64,000 bases of DNA from Neurospora intermedia. Lineage: Eukaryota; Ascomycota; Sordariomycetes; Sordariales; Sordariaceae. Below the pieces are notes generated by a model. It made no database searches, was not told where the DNA came from, and saw nothing but the letters and a program-made list of their open reading frames with translations. Both the position numbers and the translations under genes were made by a program. Below, one piece after another: positions 44,401 to 57,700 of the stretch. The stretch spans positions 2,170,001-2,234,000 of the forward strand of contig BTPP01000005.1 of the NCBI GenBank assembly GCA_037102815.1, written 5' to 3'. Within the stretch, counting starts at the first letter, position 1; the number at the start of each line of letters is the position of its first letter.

Positions 44401-45534
44401 TTTTCTGGAAGTGTGGTGTAACATCACAGGCGACAAATTGGACCCGGACGTCTCAAACCCTTCATCGGGCTGTGCTTATTTTTTTTTTTAATTTTTTTTT
44501 TAATGACAGCACCGCCTCAGTCCATCATCGAGTTTCCTCATCCATGACCACATTTCCTGATCCAAAACCATATCCGAGTTCATATTCCTCCATTCGTCTG
44601 TGTGACCCGACAATACCCTCGTTCGCCAGCCAACATCTTCCACCACACACTCTCTCTCTTCGACCATCGCAATCCAGTCCGACTATTTATTGCCTTTGTG
44701 TTCAGCAACCCGCGCAACGAGATCTTCACTTCACGCTCTCCCGACGACAAGCGCCATTCTAGCCGGCCGTCAAGGTCAGTCAATGCAAAACCAGACAGGT
44801 AAAAGGCTAGGAATTCGTTTCTTTACCTTTCGTCTGGAGCTTTGACGATCTGCACTCTTTCGATCCGATCCGCCGTGTCATGACTGTCGTCGCTTCAGGC
44901 CAGCCTTCAATCTCCCTTGTGGTCCGAAACTTTGGTTGTCGACAGGTTCCATCTCATTCGCCATGTAAAATCGCGTATCAGACAAATTGGAAGCCACAAC
45001 GAACAATCAAATAATCGGATACTTTTATCATTTCCATGACTTGGTGCATACCTCTAGGTACCCAAGGTATACTCGGAAACTACCATCCATTTGGAACTGA
45101 AGCACACATTCCATCTTCCTAGTTCCCTTCTACCTTCATCCTAGGACATCTATTTTCCCATTCGGCTGCACCCATCAGTCACTTCCTTCAGTTTGCTGCC
45201 ACTCACCAGTCAAAAAAAAAAAAAAAAAGAGCTTTGCAGGTCACAGCTACCTACCTTCCTACTTCTACTTCTTCTACATAGCTGAGCTCATTATTTACTG
45301 GCTACAGGCCTAGCCCCTGGTGAAGGTGTCATTGGCGTACGCTACACTGCGACTATCGCCCTGTTGATGATTTCCTAACCGACTTGCGGTTGCCACCATC
45401 ATCTAACTATCGATTTTACACTACTTCTATTTTCCCTCTCGGAAGGACCCGACTCATACACGCACAGATTTGACACAATTTTTTATTTTCTATTTTTTTT
45501 TTTTTTTTTTTTTTTGGAAGGCTCAATCATCAAG
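41414..45534. promoter_or_regulatory. 4.1-kb gene-free region between two divergent E3 ligase genes
   Basis: This is the largest gap in the window. I find no ORF with domain or splice support. It has a TAGGTA-type inverted element near 43680-43700, an A-run near 45212-45228, T-runs near 44478-44502 and 45493-45515, and pyrimidine-rich leader sequence before the HECT gene. It probably contains a long promoter and 5' UTR. A non-coding RNA cannot be excluded from sequence alone. Confidence 0.5.
45493..45515 (+). repeat. Run of 23 T just upstream of the HECT ligase start
   Basis: An uninterrupted T tract ends 19 nt before the ATG at 45535, within the presumed leader. It might be a promoter poly(dT) element or a strong pyrimidine tract of a leader intron. 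Confidence 0.8.
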
Positions 45535-48500
45535 ATGGCCATCTATACCCCTCAAGCACGGTCTACGCGAGAAGGTACCATGAATATCAACGACACCTCC
45601 ATGCCTCCTTCGATGGCGGTCTCGACCACTTCGCCCTTTTGGCCATTGGGGCCTTTTCCCAACAGAGTGGATTCCCACGCCAACTCGCACCCGCTCCCGC
45701 ACCAACTCCAGCATCCGCCTCAAGATCCGCTTCAGCATCCACAAGGGCCGTTTTCACAGGGATCCTCGCAGCAGCAACAGCATCCGCATCCGCAGTGGCA
45801 CCCGCACCCGTTTCCGCAGTCGCACCGTGCCTTTGGTCCTCCGCCGAGCTCTGGCAGTATTATCACTACAAACAACTTGAACCGAAAGTACAGCAACGGC
45901 AACAGCAACAATTTGAACGGCAACAGCCCCGGCAGCGGAAACCTGAGTTCCAACAACGTGAGCGTCAACCGGCCACCCACCGCAAACGTCCAGGTTCGCC
46001 GCCGTCCTCATGCTGCCACGATCGCTGGTCGATTTCGAAGTGCCGTCAGAGTTCCGGATCCTCCTGTCTTGAACAACTTGCGCATCACCAGCAACACAGG
46101 CAACACCAACGTCGACGATTCCAGCTCATCTGACGAGGGTTTCCGCTCTTCAGCTGCTCGTCCTCAGAGACCAGAGCATCGACGCTCCATGAGCCATCCA
46201 TTCCCGTCTCTGTTCTCGAGCAAGAAGAAGAAGTCATACCAGATGTATGCTGGCGATTCCGGGTCTGAAACGGTAGACGACGCCGGTTATGCGCCCAAGC
46301 TCGGTACCATCAGGCCTTCAACACAGCATTCTCGTAATCATAGGAATGTTCCTTCTACAGGTAACAAGGACTATAGCACGGGTAATTGTATGACGTGCGG
46401 TTGCTTGGTGCGATGGCCCAAGGAGCTTTCTGTCTTCAAGTGTACCATTTGCTTGACCGTCAACGACCTACAGCCATCCAGCTCAGGTCAAGGGCAAGGG
46501 CAGGGTCCTAGGCGGGATTCTTCCCGGAACTCACCTCCCGCAGCGGAAGAGCGAGTTTTCTCTCGTGGTAAGAAACTCCTATCTGATATGACTGTTCGCT
46601 CACTCACTAAAACCTGCCTAGAACGACCGATTTCTTTGGGTCATACAAAGTCACTGGCCGCACAATGTCTGCGTTCATTTCTTTCGTCTGCTCTACGCTC
46701 AAAATCGGGCCGACAAGCAGATGTGCAGCCAGACTCTTATTTTACCCTGGCAAAGGTTCCTTCGCAGGATCAGCAGGAAAGTTCGCTTTCGCCACCAGGT
46801 GGTCCAGGAAGGGTACCGCCGGCAACAAGCAGGGCGGTAGGCGTGAGCCCACAACCGCAGCGCGATGGGTTAACGGTCCCAAACACTGACCTGGATCCTC
46901 AACAGCGTTCCAATAGAACGCCTCGGTCATACTCATCGTCCTATCCCGAAAAACGACCGTCCATTCCTGATCTCGGCCTCCAAGCACCTGGTCCTCAGGC
47001 GAGCCCACAGATTGCGAACCCTGAGATAGATTCGAGGCGGATGTTCAAACGGCTTGAGGATTATATTATCAGCTGCTTCACCTCGTATCAGTGTTTGAAT
47101 ACTTCGTTTTCGACAACCCGCCCGTCGCATCAGCCTAGACCTAGTGGCGAACCAGAGCGTAGACGTCGACCAACGCAGTCGCAACCTCAGCCCCGACCTC
47201 AACCCCCACCCCTACCTCAACCCGAGGCCCGCAAAAACTCGGTTACTACAGAACAGCCGTTTGTTGAACTGGACGCCAAGATGCTTTTGCTGGGGGACTT
47301 TGCGGAGAATGGGCTCTGGTGGACGGGAGGACACGAAGAAAAGGTACCAGGGAGGTCATCGTCCAACAGGAGCGATCCTGGCGCGTCTGCAGTAAGCCCA
47401 AGAAGTCCTCGAATTGACTGGACGGAAGTAGAGGAGTGGTATACGGCAGTGCTTGACGTTGTGCGGTCCTGGCCCAAATTCTACGATGAGCTTGTCAGTG
47501 AGGATTCCAGTCTCGCTGTGCCTCCCGAATCGCTTAAGGAGATCGAAGCACAGTTGCTTGTGGGACAGGACCATGTTCATACGTCGCTTTTGAGGGCTAG
47601 CGAGACGATTATGAAACGACCCGGACGCCTGATGACTGCGCCTCATGAGCTACGGTTTATTCTCATTCTTGCCGCTAACCCACTGCTTCATGCCTATTAC
47701 AAGCCATATACCGGCGAGTTCCGGCATATGGACTCATTCTGGTCTACTCAGGGCGGTCCTTCTTCTGGAAGGCATTCCGGAATCATAAAGCGTATCGTCG
47801 GTCTCCTGTCTAACACTCCAAACGAGTGTCACAATCATCTCGTCAACTGGTTTGCGAGGTACCCAGAACCGCTTTTCATAAAGACAAAAGATCTCATCTC
47901 AAGCTTCTTAGCATTTCGACTTAACCGACAGAATGAAAAGAAGTACGATGCCAGAGTGGATATTACCGCCGGTTTGATTCCAAGTCTGAATGCTGGCAGG
48001 TCTGCGGCCTCACTTCACGCTGCGTTGGGATCTTCACAGGCATCAGGAAAGAAGCAGAAAGAAAAGAAGAAGATATACAATGAAGACTGGCAGATCAAGG
48101 CCTCGGCGCAAGTTCTTGCGCTGATTTTCGCCGCCAACAACACGGGACATTCACGGCGCAGCCTCGCCAATCTTACGGATGGACCCGTGGCGAGCACAAG
48201 GGATCGGGTCCAAATGCGCGGGCAAATTCTTGCCACAAGCGATTTCTACACCACTCTTCTTGACGACTCCGACCTCGTGGCGGACTTTGAAACATGGGAG
48301 TCGAAAAAAGGAAAGTTTGCGTTTTGTCAGTTTCCCTTTCTTCTCAGCATAGGCGCCAAGATCCAAATCCTCGAATATGACGCGAAGCGGCAGATGGACG
48401 ACAAGGCAAGAGACGCCTTTTTCAACAGCATCTTGACCCATCGTGTTATTCAGCAACACCTGGTACTAAATGTTCGTCGGGATTGCCTGGTGGATGACAG

Positions 48501-49627
48501 CCTCAAGGCTGTAAGCGAGGTGATCGGTAGCGGCGGGGAGGACATCAAGAAGGGTTTGAAGATTAACTTCAAAGGCGAAGAGGGCATTGACGCTGGCGGG
48601 TTGCGGAAGGAGTGGTTCTTGCTTCTTGTCCGTGAGGTGTTCAATCCCGATTATGGTAAGTCCACCTCTCTTAAAAATAAACTTTAGTCGTCCTAACCTT
48701 GTTCTAGGGATGTTTGTCTACGACGAGGACTCCCAGTACTGCTACTTCAACCCCGCCTCTCTCGAGCCATCTGAGCAATACTTTCTAGTCGGCGTTGTCT
48801 TCGGTCTCGCTATTTACAACTCTACCATCCTCGACGTCGCCCTGCCACCGTTCGCGTTTCGGAAACTCCTCATGGCCGCACCGCCTCCCACGCTGGCCAC
48901 GTCCCAGCCTCGCCAACCCATGACGTACAGTCTCGACGACCTCGCAGAATACCGTCCCCGCCTCGCCAGCGGCCTACGCCAGCTCCTTGAGTACGACGGA
49001 GATGTCGAATCCACCTTCTGCATCGACTTCGTCGTCGACATTGAACGTTACGGATCCACCGAGCGCGTCAGCCTCTGCCCCAACGGCGAACGCCGCCCCG
49101 TGACCAACGCCAATCGCCGCGAATACGTCGATCTGTACGTACGCTACCTGCTCGATACGGCGGTGACGCGCCAGTTTGAGCCTTTTAAACGGGGGTTCTA
49201 CACCGTCTGCGGCGGCAACGCCTTATCACTCTTCCGGCCCGAGGAGATTGAGCTGCTGGTCCGAGGCTCGGATGAGAGTTTGGATATCTCGGCGCTCAAG
49301 TCGGCTGCTACCTACGATAATTGGAGTACGAAGAACCCGGTGGAAACGGAGCCGACGGTTAGGTGGTTCTGGGAACTTTTTGAGGAGGCGTCCCCCGCAG
49401 ATCAAAGGAAGTTGTTGCTGTTCATCACGGGCAGTGACAGAATACCCGCGGGAGGGGCGGCGGCGCTGTCGATTCGGATTGCGTGTCTGGGCGAGGATTG
49501 CGGGCGGTATCCGACGGCGAGGACGTGTTTCAATTCATTGGCCCTGTGGAAGTATGCAAGTCGGGAGCGGCTGAAAGAAGTCTTGTGGACGGCGGTGTTG
49601 GAGAGTGAAGGATTTGGGTTGAAGTGA
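45535..49627 (+). CDS. hul4: HECT-type E3 ubiquitin ligase, Hul4-like
   Basis: I model 1328 residues from exons 45535-46567, 46622-48655 and 48708-49627. The first intron (54 nt, GTAAGA, CACTAAA, CCTAG) is a multiple of three and has no stop, so the unspliced frame also reads through. The second (52 nt, GTAAGT, CCTAACC branch) is obligatory. The N-terminus is disordered and rich in Gln, His, Pro and Asn. A four-cysteine zinc ribbon (CMTCGCLVRWP, FKCTICL) lies near residues 285-310, as in Hul4 relatives. The HECT domain covers about 935-1328, with GGEDIKKGLKINFKGEEGID, AGGLRKEWF and FNPDYGMFVYDED. The catalytic cysteine is C1296 in TARTCFNSL. The ATG at 45535 has an AAGATGG context. Confidence 0.92.
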
Positions 49628-50245
49628 GGGAGGGGGGATGACGAAGGATGATGTTATGCTTGGTGTGTTTGTGTTGGTATGAAAGAGTTGTGAAGGTTAT
49701 GGAATAGGAGTTTCTCTACATGGCTTTTTTTCTTCTTCTTTTGGTTATCCTGCATATCATCCCAGACCGAAAGAAAAGAGGCAAAGAGAAGATTGCACCA
49801 ATATCATCATCGGCATCAGATAAGAGAGAAGATAGCGGAAAGCAAGCCAGATAAATACATGCGTGTAGCGTCCATCCATCCTTTGAAGAAGCCGAAACAC
49901 AACTCCACGCTACTATTGATGAGTGAGGAACATGATTATGATATTATGTACGACAGTTACCCTCGGAGCCAGTTTTGAATCACCCTCACAGCAAGTATAT
50001 TGGGGGTGAAGTGTACAAAAGGCGTTGGAAGAGTACTGAAGTGATGGGCCAGGGCTCTTATATGAGATGACAGAGTCCCTTCAAATTGGATGAAAAGATC
50101 ATAAACATGTGATACAAGGTATTGATTTAAACAGTGCCGGCATGTTTTGATCATCAGAACAACAACTTGGACGTCATCCAAAATGTATTGATTTCCTTTC
50201 CTTATCATTGGCCGGTGTACCAAGTCTAATACGTATCTAATCTAA
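49628..50245. other. Convergent 3' intergenic region of hul4 and pol iota
   Basis: 618 bp between tail-to-tail genes holds both 3' UTRs. I see no gene here. Confidence 0.5.
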
Positions 50246-52675
50246 TTATTCCCCCTCAAACTCCTCCATACTGTGAAACCGCTCATGAGCAGATAATGCA
50301 AATAAAGGAATGAAGTGGTTGCACAGTGGACATTTGATACCATCACCACCATGACCATGACCATCACCATCACTGTCGCCATTGACACCCATGCCCTCGA
50401 CGTTTCTCAGGTAGTCGTGGTCCAGTTCTTCTTCTTCTTTTTCTTCTTCTCCTTCGTGATTCCGCACATGGTCTGGTGAATCATCCCAGACTTCGTCGTC
50501 GTCTTTGATGTCAAAGTAAGCGTTGGGTGATGATATTGTTGGACCCAGGTGATGGTTTGTGTCGCGGTCGGCTTGTGCTTGTGCTTGTGCTTGTGTTTGC
50601 TCGTGGATGATGGAGACGGGATGTTGTTGTTGATGGTTAGTGGTGCTGGGGTCGTCGTGGTCGTTATTTTCCACCGACCCTCTTGCTTTCCCGGTAGAGG
50701 ATTCATAGCTTGTGTCACTCATGTCCAAGTTCAAGTCCTGGTCCTGGTCCTGGCTTAGGTCTCCTGCATCCGAATTTTCGAGAAGTTCGGTTTCAGTTTC
50801 GGGTTGGGTTCCGGTGTTGTCGGCGTGCTCATGATCGGGATCGTAAATGGTGAATTCCCTCGCCCTCATAAACATGTTTTTGATATCCCTTCCTCCTCCT
50901 CCTCCTCCTCCGCTGCCGCCGCCACCACCGGTCGTGGGATCGATCGAGTCCATGTTCGTCACGCAGACGTTTAGCAACCCGATGCTATACCCCTTTTCCC
51001 CTTTTCTCGGGTTAAGCGGGTTAAGTTCGCGAAACATCGGTAGTAATGTCTCGGCGACAAGTCTCTGGACGATCTCGTCGTCACCAAGGGCGTTACCGTT
51101 GTTGAACACGTAACCAGGCAGTCCCTGACTCTTCGAAACCCTCCCGTACCCATATCCCCTCCCCTCTCTCGGGTCCGTCCTCGGTCTCGTCGTCAACCGC
51201 AGCGTCTTGGGCCTTGCTAGCCACCTCTTTTTGTCGTCGTCCATCAGATCCGTTTTCATTCTCTTTAGTAACGACCCAGTGATCTTCACTAGCTCCCGCC
51301 GGATTTGCTCGATGGTGACCAAAGGGCAAGAGAAATAAGTGTCTTCGATGCTGATTTGCGTGGGGATCGACCGAGCAGGTTTGACGGGGGAGGGGTCATG
51401 GCCTTGGAGGAGGGAGAAGATGTGTTTGCCTGTATTTGTCCCTGTACTAGAGGAGGAAAGTGACGAGAGGAGGGAGTCGAGTTTCGATGGTGATAGGCCA
51501 GGACAGGAGAGGAGGTCGTCGACGGTGATTTCTTTGGGGTTTAGTTCTAGAGGTGAGGTTGAGTCGGTCTTAGACTGGGATATGAAATAGTCCGAGAGTA
51601 CAGCGGCCGTTTTCCCTCCGATCCCCGGTATTTTTCTCAGTTGGTGACTGCCCATGAATCTTTGAATAGTTTCCTCGCCGTCGTCGGGCCCGAAAGACAA
51701 GAGGGTCGTCTGGTTCCGGGGTTTGTTCACGTTACCGACCAACTTGGCGAGGAGTTTGTTCGTGGCTATCCCGCAGGCGGTGGTGTACCCTTCTTCTTCG
51801 ATTTTTAGACGGAGGTGAAGAGCCAAGTGAGAGGCGAGGAGGAGTTTCGTTCTCAGCAAGCCAGCCTGTCCACCTCCATATCCCTCAGTCCCAGACCCCT
51901 CAAGACCAACATTTTCCCTCCCATAAACTTGCCCAGCAAACCCCCTCGCATCAAAGGCAAATCCCTTCTCCGGATCCTTATTGTCTAAACAAAACCACGA
52001 GTGCTCCAAGTCATGACGGTTCAGCAGTTCAACATTATACTCAATCATGTCACTTACATCCATCCAGACTTCATCCAGACCCAATCTTTCGACTCTGTCA
52101 TTCCACGAGTACGAGCGCAGCAGGGCGTAAAGACGCTTGGAGACGTCCCGAAAGGGAGTCAAGTCTTCGCCGTCGACGATGACCAGGTCCGGGCAGATGG
52201 CTAGGGCGGAGGCGATGGACATGAGCTTCTTGACGCCGAGACGGCGCGCGGGGTAGTTGCATGTTGCTAGTAGGGACTTTTGGCGGATACCGAGGGGGAG
52301 GGATTTGAGAGGAGGGGTTTTGTTTTCGTAGACCTTTGAGGGGAGTTAGTAAGTAAGGTGGTTAGTTGAGGTGTACCTTTGGTTGTGGTGTCTTGAAGAA
52401 CCGAAGGCTTCTTTGTTTACATTATGGGTCTGAAGCCATAGGGGTAGGCGTGGGCTGAGTGGGTGGGTGGAATTCAAAACCTACCTGAGCGTAGAAACAA
52501 TCGAGATCCTATAGCAAAGATTCACACACACAGACAGACAGTCAGACCAGTTCTTGCACCACATTGTGTCTACAATCGAATAATGCATAAAGAATAGTAG
52601 GGAAGGATGCTGTACAAAATGGAGGATGATTCGATCATCGTGTTTGGTTTTCGCCTTTTTCCTGGGATGATCCAT
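50246..52675 (-). CDS. poli: DNA polymerase iota (Y-family translesion polymerase)
   Basis: This is a 723-residue protein from exons 52616-52675, 52485-52508 (only 24 nt) and 50246-52333. The tiny exon encodes DLDCFYAQ (residues 21-28) with the first catalytic Asp. The other catalytic pair is D115-E116 in RLGLDEVWMD. Palm/fingers words LGIRQKSLLATCNYPARRLG and VKKLM match pol iota rather than eta or kappa. The thumb helix-hairpin-helix (LRKIPGIGGKTAAVLSDYF) and the little-finger domain (SIEDTYFSC onward) follow. The C-terminal 250 residues are disordered, with acidic and Gln/Ala repeats, ending in a C2H2 ubiquitin-binding finger (C696, C699, H711, H715). The intron before exon 3 uses an AAAG acceptor. 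An in-frame ATG at 52696 is an alternative start. Confidence 0.9.
52485..52508 (-). other. 24-nt microexon carrying the first catalytic Asp of pol iota
   Basis: The exon encodes exactly DLDCFYAQ, between a GCTATAG acceptor and a GTAGGT donor. Both flanking junctions are in phase 0, so skipping keeps the frame but deletes catalytic residue D21. Confidence 0.8.
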
Positions 52676-54731
52676 CGCGGGTACTGTAAGCCGCATCACG
52701 AGGTCGTGGTGATGCTTTTCACGTCTTGCGATGATGGGTCTGTCTATCCCCCAGTCTGTCCCATGTCTTCCCTTCTCCTCCAGTCCTCTGCTGTTTTGTG
52801 GGGAGATGGCCGGGCTTGCTTGCTAGGGTCCGGTAGCAGTTGGGCCAAACACGATGTGAATGCACCGTGAGCTGGTGTTTCGAAAAGTTGTGTTGAGTTG
52901 TGGTTGGTGGTCTTGCGTTTTGGCGCCGTTTTGGAGGTTGCAATGGGTCGAGACGGGATGTGACAACTGTAAAGAGTGGAGATTGTGGAACGCTAGGCGA
53001 GGTGCTCCACTCGTCATTTTGGGCTTATTGCAATTGGCTCCCGGTAATCAAGATTCCCTTGCCGCACAGACCAATCCCGAACGACCTAGAGGTAGCGGCT
53101 CAATTGTGATGGTGTACTATGTAGTGTAGGATTACCACAGAGCGCCGATGGGGTGGAATGGGATGGACGGCACTGAGAACCTACGGGCGGGTGAGAGGAT
53201 GATTTTTGACTGAGATTGCCGGCCGTGACAGCGAATAACAGCGACCACAGCGCTTAGTTGCAAGGCAGCCCCCAAGGAAGGAAGCTGGTCCCGGTCACTG
53301 TGATGATCATCAGCCTCTGTAGCGTGAATTAGCCGATCCATCAGCCCAAAATGGGAGGGACCCTCACCCCAAATGGGAAAGTCCAATCTTGAGTCCAGTG
53401 CACTCGCCAGCATGCCAATTGATGACGATGAAAAGAGGAATGGGCAAGAGCAGTCCACGATGGAGTTGGAGAGATGGAGGTGTGGAAAGTAAGATCGGTA
53501 CCAATCTCCCTTCCTTCCACTCTTGGTAGAGGTAGAGGTAGTCTCCAAACTGAAGGCTGCCAATGTTCAGGTCCCCTCCTCCCTCGCTCTTCAAGCTCAT
53601 CTCGCCTCCTCTTTTCAATCCCGTTCCCGGACAGTTTCCATCCGATCATATCTCGTCATTGTGTAAGTAGAGAGAGGTAGGAATTGGAAACGACACACCT
53701 CACTACACTACACAATGTCGTCCTCAGTCTAGATCGCTCGCCCGCCTGCCTGCCCAGTCCCTTCTTCTTCTTCTTCCTCCTCCTCCACCCACACACGGCT
53801 GCTGCATCTTGCATGAGGCTACTTCCCTAGGTTGAATACCTACATACCTCAAGGTTACAGTCACGATATTTCCACTTTTGGCGGCACTTCGACCTCATCG
53901 GCCGCCTGAGCCAGCCAAGACTGCAGACTTTTTGAATCCCAGTCCATCCAGGGCGGGCAGGATTGAAGACTTTTCCCCGCCAGAGCCAATTCAATTTAGT
54001 TACAATCACTCTTTCGCTTTAGTTCCCTCCCTCTTTCTCTTTGCTACTGCAATTTCTTCTCTTCCTCTCTGGCCCGTTCACTCCCTACATAATGTAAGAC
54101 TGCCCGGGCCATCTCGATTTGATTGCAACCTTCGTTGCTTGCTTGCGCAAAGTGGAAGGTTCAGTTCTTTGCTGGACGTGCGCTGTTTGTGTGTTTTTGT
54201 GCAAAGACACTAACAAAGTCAAATCTTGCAGCGTTACCACGGGAACCTTCACAACAAGGCAACAAATATCCACATACACACTGACAGTTTTCAAACACGT
54301 CACGCAATCTCTACCTTTGCACTTGATCTTGGCCAATTTACAAGTTCGGACGGAAAGCTCAAACTTTCCCAGTCGTCTACGCTACTTCCGTCACCATTAT
54401 CGCTTCTCTTACAACCCGCCGCGGCCTTGGCTTAGCTCGGGCTTGGAGATCGAGGCATCACCATTGATCCTCCTCCTCGCCACTTACATCACTCCACACG
54501 CAAAAAGAATTTTGGAATATCCTTCACCATATCCGACGACAACTACACTCAAGTTACTATCATCAATCTTTCACCACACCGTCGATTCTTTTACAAGCCA
54601 CTGCCGACGCCCACTGCAACTGTACACCATCGATATCGAGGACAACGTGCTGGCTCATGTTCTTCCCCCTTGCTTCGGACTTGGAAACAGACTAACCTCG
54701 GCCCGGCTTCCCAACGGCCAATGGCTACGAG
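52676..54731. promoter_or_regulatory. 2-kb divergent promoter region
   Basis: This separates pol iota (-) and the WD40 gene (+). The last 700 bp before 54732 is pyrimidine- and CA-rich leader sequence. TACCTA-type words occur near 53828-53852. An open frame at 54119-54802 lacks an ATG. I see no gene here. Confidence 0.45.
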
Positions 54732-57700
54732 ATGGCATCCACTCCTTCGAACCGACACAAGCTTACGCCCGCCAGCTCTCCCTTCGTCACCAGGACTTCT
54801 AGGTCCCCAGGTCCTCAACGGTCCCGTGCCATCAATGAGACCTGCTTGTCCCTCAGGCGTGTCATAGGCACCACTTGCTCCTCGCCTACCGGCTTCGATT
54901 CCGTCCACTCCTCTTTCGCCTACATTGCGGGCGGAGCTGTTGTAGTGGTTGACGTATCCGGCGAGCATTATTCCCAACGCTTTTACCGAGCCCGTCCCTC
55001 GGCAGTCCCCGTCTTTGCCCTTTCACCCGTCTCCCACACTACCGCGGCGAATGCCAATCCGACACCGAAAGCCAATGACAGTAGGAACAGGACTACCGCT
55101 TCACAGAGAGAATTGGCCTATCAGACAGCGGATTCTTCACAGACCTGGACAAGTCGCGAGCGCATAAAGGCTGCCACTTGCCTTGGCCTCAGCCGGGATG
55201 GACGATACCTGGCTGTGGGTGAAACGGGCTATGCCCCCCGTGTCCTCATCTTCAACCTCCAAGATGCCTCTTCCGATACGCCATTGGTGTCCATTAGTGA
55301 ACATGCGTTTGGAGTCAAGGCCGTAACATGGTCACCAGACACAAAGTTTTTGGCTTCTCTGGGCGCTGCCAACGACGGGTTTCTTTACATCTGGAAGGTT
55401 GACACGAGAACTGGCGCCGCCAGGCTCTTTCAGCAAAACCGCTGTACCTCTCACATCAAGGGTATGGTTTGGATGGGCAACAATTTGATCACATTGGGTG
55501 TCCGTCACATCAAGGTTTGGAGGGTTGAAGAACCTCCGCCGCCTGTCTCTCCGATGAAGGCCAAATTTTCCCAACAGGAGGTGGCCTGTTCAGCCGCCCA
55601 GCTGGCCCAGAAACCACTGCCTGGCCGAAATATTCTGTTGGGTTCCATGCTGGACGCCACGTTCAGCTGCGCTCTTGCACTTGATGAAAACAGAGCCATC
55701 ATCTGCTCGGAAACGGGCAGTATCTGTCTCTTGGATGACACAAACAAGCAAATGAAACTAACAAGACTACTGGATTTGAACTTCCACGTTAGCTGCATAT
55801 CGATGAGGAATGAAACGCTCTACATCGGCGGGAAGGATGGTCAGCTAACAACCCTCGCACTCGATGGCGTCTTGGAAGGCACCCCTGACCCCACAATTCA
55901 CAATCCTCATACGTCTGACGGCCTTGTTGCCCTGGGATTCCTCGCCGACAATTTCGTCACGATTGACAGCCGCCGAACGATCAACATTTGGAGTCCTGAT
56001 CATATTCCGGCCGTATCATCCGACGACCCGCACCACATTCCAATTCCTGGCGCCGGCGACATTGTTGGGATACAAGAGCTTCCTGGGTTGAACGGCGCGG
56101 ACTCATGCTTCGTTACCTGGTCTGCCTCTGGAAGGATCAATATGTGGAACCTGGACGGCCTGATCAAGTTAACACTTGATGTTCCCGTGGACCAGGTAGA
56201 GAACAACATCGATGGCGAGCAACCGGCCAATCAGCTAGTGGTGGTGAGAGCCACGAACGATGGGAGTCTCTTTGTTGTGGGAGACAAGCTTGGCGTTATT
56301 CGCATCATTGACGCCTCTACGAGAGTTTGTTTACTCGAAACGAAGGCACACTCCTCCGATTGCCAGGATATCGCCATTTTCGAGGACGAGTCAAGGCTCC
56401 TTATCGCCTCATGCGGCAGAGACCGCACAGCTCAATTGTTTCACCGAACATCCTCTGGTGCATTTGACCACTTTCAGACGCTGGAATTCAGCGCCAAGGT
56501 CGTCCAGGTTTTGATACCCTCCCGTGATAAAGTTCTTACCTGCTCGCTGGACCGTACCCTTCAGGTACACGATCTGGTTACGAAAGAGAGTGACCCTGAT
56601 GTCATGGCAGCCATTTCTTCAAGGGTTATTACGCTACGGGCTTCGCCATCCTCAATGGTGGTAACACCTCTTGGAAAGTCAATTTTTGTATCACTTTTGG
56701 ATCGCTCAGTTTGTCATTTTGACTACACCAACGGACGGCTCTTGAACTCGTTCAAATGCCATGACGAAGGAGGTTCCGAGACCGTTGTCTTGGAATCACT
56801 AAAGTATGGCCAAACCGGGGGGGACATGGGCTTCTTGCTTGGCATTTCCAACACAGACAAATCTATCCGGGTGTACGACGCTCACTCCGGCACCTTCATG
56901 GGCCGTGAATGGGGTCACACGGAAGCCATCAACGGTGTGGTCATGGTCGAGGGCGAGCAGGCTGGCAGAAAGATTATCAGTGTCGGAGAGGATGGGACCA
57001 TCATGGTTTGGGGCTTGGACATACAGTTTCCAGTGACCGGTTCCAGGAACCGCGATCCTTCGCCTGACAAGACCGCCAGCTCAAGGGCCAACAACCCGTC
57101 TGCACACAGTCGACCGCCACTCAGGAGGGTGTTATCCAAGGCTGAGCTAGCCGAGTTTCAGCGACCAGCTTCATCCCATGCCGGCAGCAGCAGACAGCGC
57201 CGTCTCTCACCCAGTCGAGCACAACCCCGTCGTTCCTCTCAACAACACGCAGCGACTTCCACCACACGCACACCAGTAACATCGGGCAAGCGGGGCAGCC
57301 TCGACGGTACAGGATCAATCCGAATCAAACGCAACGCCCTACGTCGGACATCTTCAGGAGCAGGCAGCAGATCAGAAAGCCCGCCTTCCGAGGACAACTG
57401 CATATACCGTCGTTGCGCATCCCCCCCGCTTATCAACGGTGACGTGACACGCGCAGCCTCCACCGTCCGCTCATCCGCCCGCAAGAAGACCAGTCAGTCA
57501 AACCTCCGAAGCAATACCGCCCCTAGTACATCGGCAGGGCCCAACAGTGCCAACGGCTACGGCTTTGGTTCCCTCAGCGCAGCCACCGAGCAGACTTGCC
57601 GCCAACTACGAGCCTACCGCAAAAAGCTGGCAAGCTCGGACGCTATCAGCGGCGACATCTTGGCCGAACTCGATGCCGAACTGCGACTAACCGCGGCCGC

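Noticed and set aside
46665-46889. Alternative frame within hul4 as a separate exon
   Set aside because: The main frame continues with family-like HTKSLAAQCLRSFL text after the 54-nt intron, so the alternative is a shadow.
54119-54802. 227-residue ORF overlapping the start of the WD40 gene
   Set aside because: It starts with TTG, not ATG. The text is typical of pyrimidine-rich leader DNA and it overlaps a clear WD40 CDS.
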